DNA from: Bdellovibrionales bacterium
GTDB lineage: Bacteria > Bdellovibrionota > Bdellovibrionia > Bdellovibrionales > UBA1609
DNA length: 6,720 bases
Direction: 5' to 3'
Assembly (NCBI GenBank): GCA_028279085.1
Contig: JANQSX010000088.1
Coordinates: forward strand, 1-6,720
This document shows positions 6,502-6,720 of the stretch, in pieces. A model generated the notes under the pieces. The model saw only the letters and a program-made list of their open reading frames with translations, did no database searches and was not told the origin of the DNA. A program made the position numbers and the translations under genes. Position 1 is the stretch's first letter. The number at the start of each line of letters is the position of its first letter.

Positions 6502-6523
6502 ATTCCGGAGCAAGTTCGGAAGG
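6502..6523 (+). repeat. Repeat unit, right copy (ATTCCGGAGCAAGTTCGGAA)
   Basis: This is the second copy of the unit at 6427-6448. It also folds on itself: TTCCG at 6503-6507 pairs with CGGAA at 6517-6521. The flanks CTGG and GGACAATGA resemble the ends of widespread GTCATTCCGG...CCGGAATGAC-type intergenic repeats. Confidence 0.5.
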
Positions 6524-6555
6524 ACAATGAATCAGGAAAAACCACACATTTTAAT

Positions 6556-6720
6556 TTAATACAAAACATCTTGTACGATTTTCAAGTACTTTTTGTTTTC
6601 AGGAAGATGTAAAAACAAATCAGACAAAAGTGGTTCCTGAAACTTTGAAAAGTGAGTGTCCCACATAAGATAAGTTCTTTGATTTAAATGAGATATTTTT
6701 TGATCTCCTTTTTCTTTTAG
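6556..6720 (-). CDS. 3' end of a convergent gene, unknown product
   Basis: On the minus strand, reading from the right edge (6720) to a TAA at 6556-6558, one frame is open for 54 codons. It encodes a plausible protein end that starts LKEKGDQKISHLNQRTYLMW, continues with DTHFSKFQEPLLSDLFLHLP and ends in ENKKYLKIVQDVLY. The mix of charged, aromatic and leucine residues looks like a soluble helical domain. No stop occurs in this frame despite the AT-rich bases. I do not recognise the family. The gene start lies beyond the window. It converges with the FHA operon, and the repeat-rich gap at 6402-6555 separates the two transcription units. Confidence 0.6.
   Translation of the reverse strand, partial: LKEKGDQKISHLNQRTYLMWDTHFSKFQEPLLSDLFLHLPENKKYLKIVQDVLY

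Noticed and set aside
6427..6523. CRISPR array
   Set aside because: Only two imperfect copies, no regular spacer and no cas genes; fits palindromic intergenic repeats better.

Overview
The window is AT-rich (by eye well under 45% GC) and compactly coded on the + strand. It looks like the downstream part of a Tad/Flp pilus-type secretion locus that carries a forkhead-associated (FHA) signalling module. The left edge cuts a TadC-like inner-membrane platform protein. After it come a DUF192 protein, three membrane-anchored FHA proteins and a protein that resembles a degenerate PP2C phosphatase. A Tad locus with several FHA proteins suggests a Gram-negative bacterium of the deltaproteobacterial/Bdellovibrionota type. 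That is inferred from gene content only and is weak.

Layout: 1-476 is the 3' end of tadC. 479-841 is DUF192. 825-2474 is an FHA protein with receptor architecture (FHA, Pro-rich linker, TM, periplasmic domain, TM, HAMP-like, PAS-like) that starts at TTG. 2476-3612 and 3612-5636 are two FHA-Pro linker-TM-helical repeat proteins, with one and two FHA domains. The first five genes are separated by gaps of 2, -17, 1 and -1 bases, so they are almost certainly co-transcribed and translationally coupled. A 63-base AT-rich spacer with a possible promoter precedes the last + strand gene, 5700-6401. The region 6402-6555 is non-coding and holds a perfect 10-bp hairpin, a nested outer inverted repeat and two related ATTCCG...CAAGT...CGG repeats. 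The 3' end of a convergent minus-strand gene (6556-6720) runs off the right edge.

A possible working model: FHA domains read phosphothreonine in the cytoplasm, single TM segments pass the signal across the inner membrane, and periplasmic helical repeats contact the Tad apparatus. In the two TPR-like proteins the cysteines lie almost entirely on the presumed periplasmic side, with four and six residues, as expected for disulfide-bonded exported domains. The phosphatase-like protein appears to lack the metal-binding acidic residues and may be a pseudophosphatase or scaffold. No kinase is seen in the window, so the source of phosphorylation is unknown. The arrangement recalls the kinase-FHA-phosphatase control of type VI secretion, but here beside a Tad platform gene.
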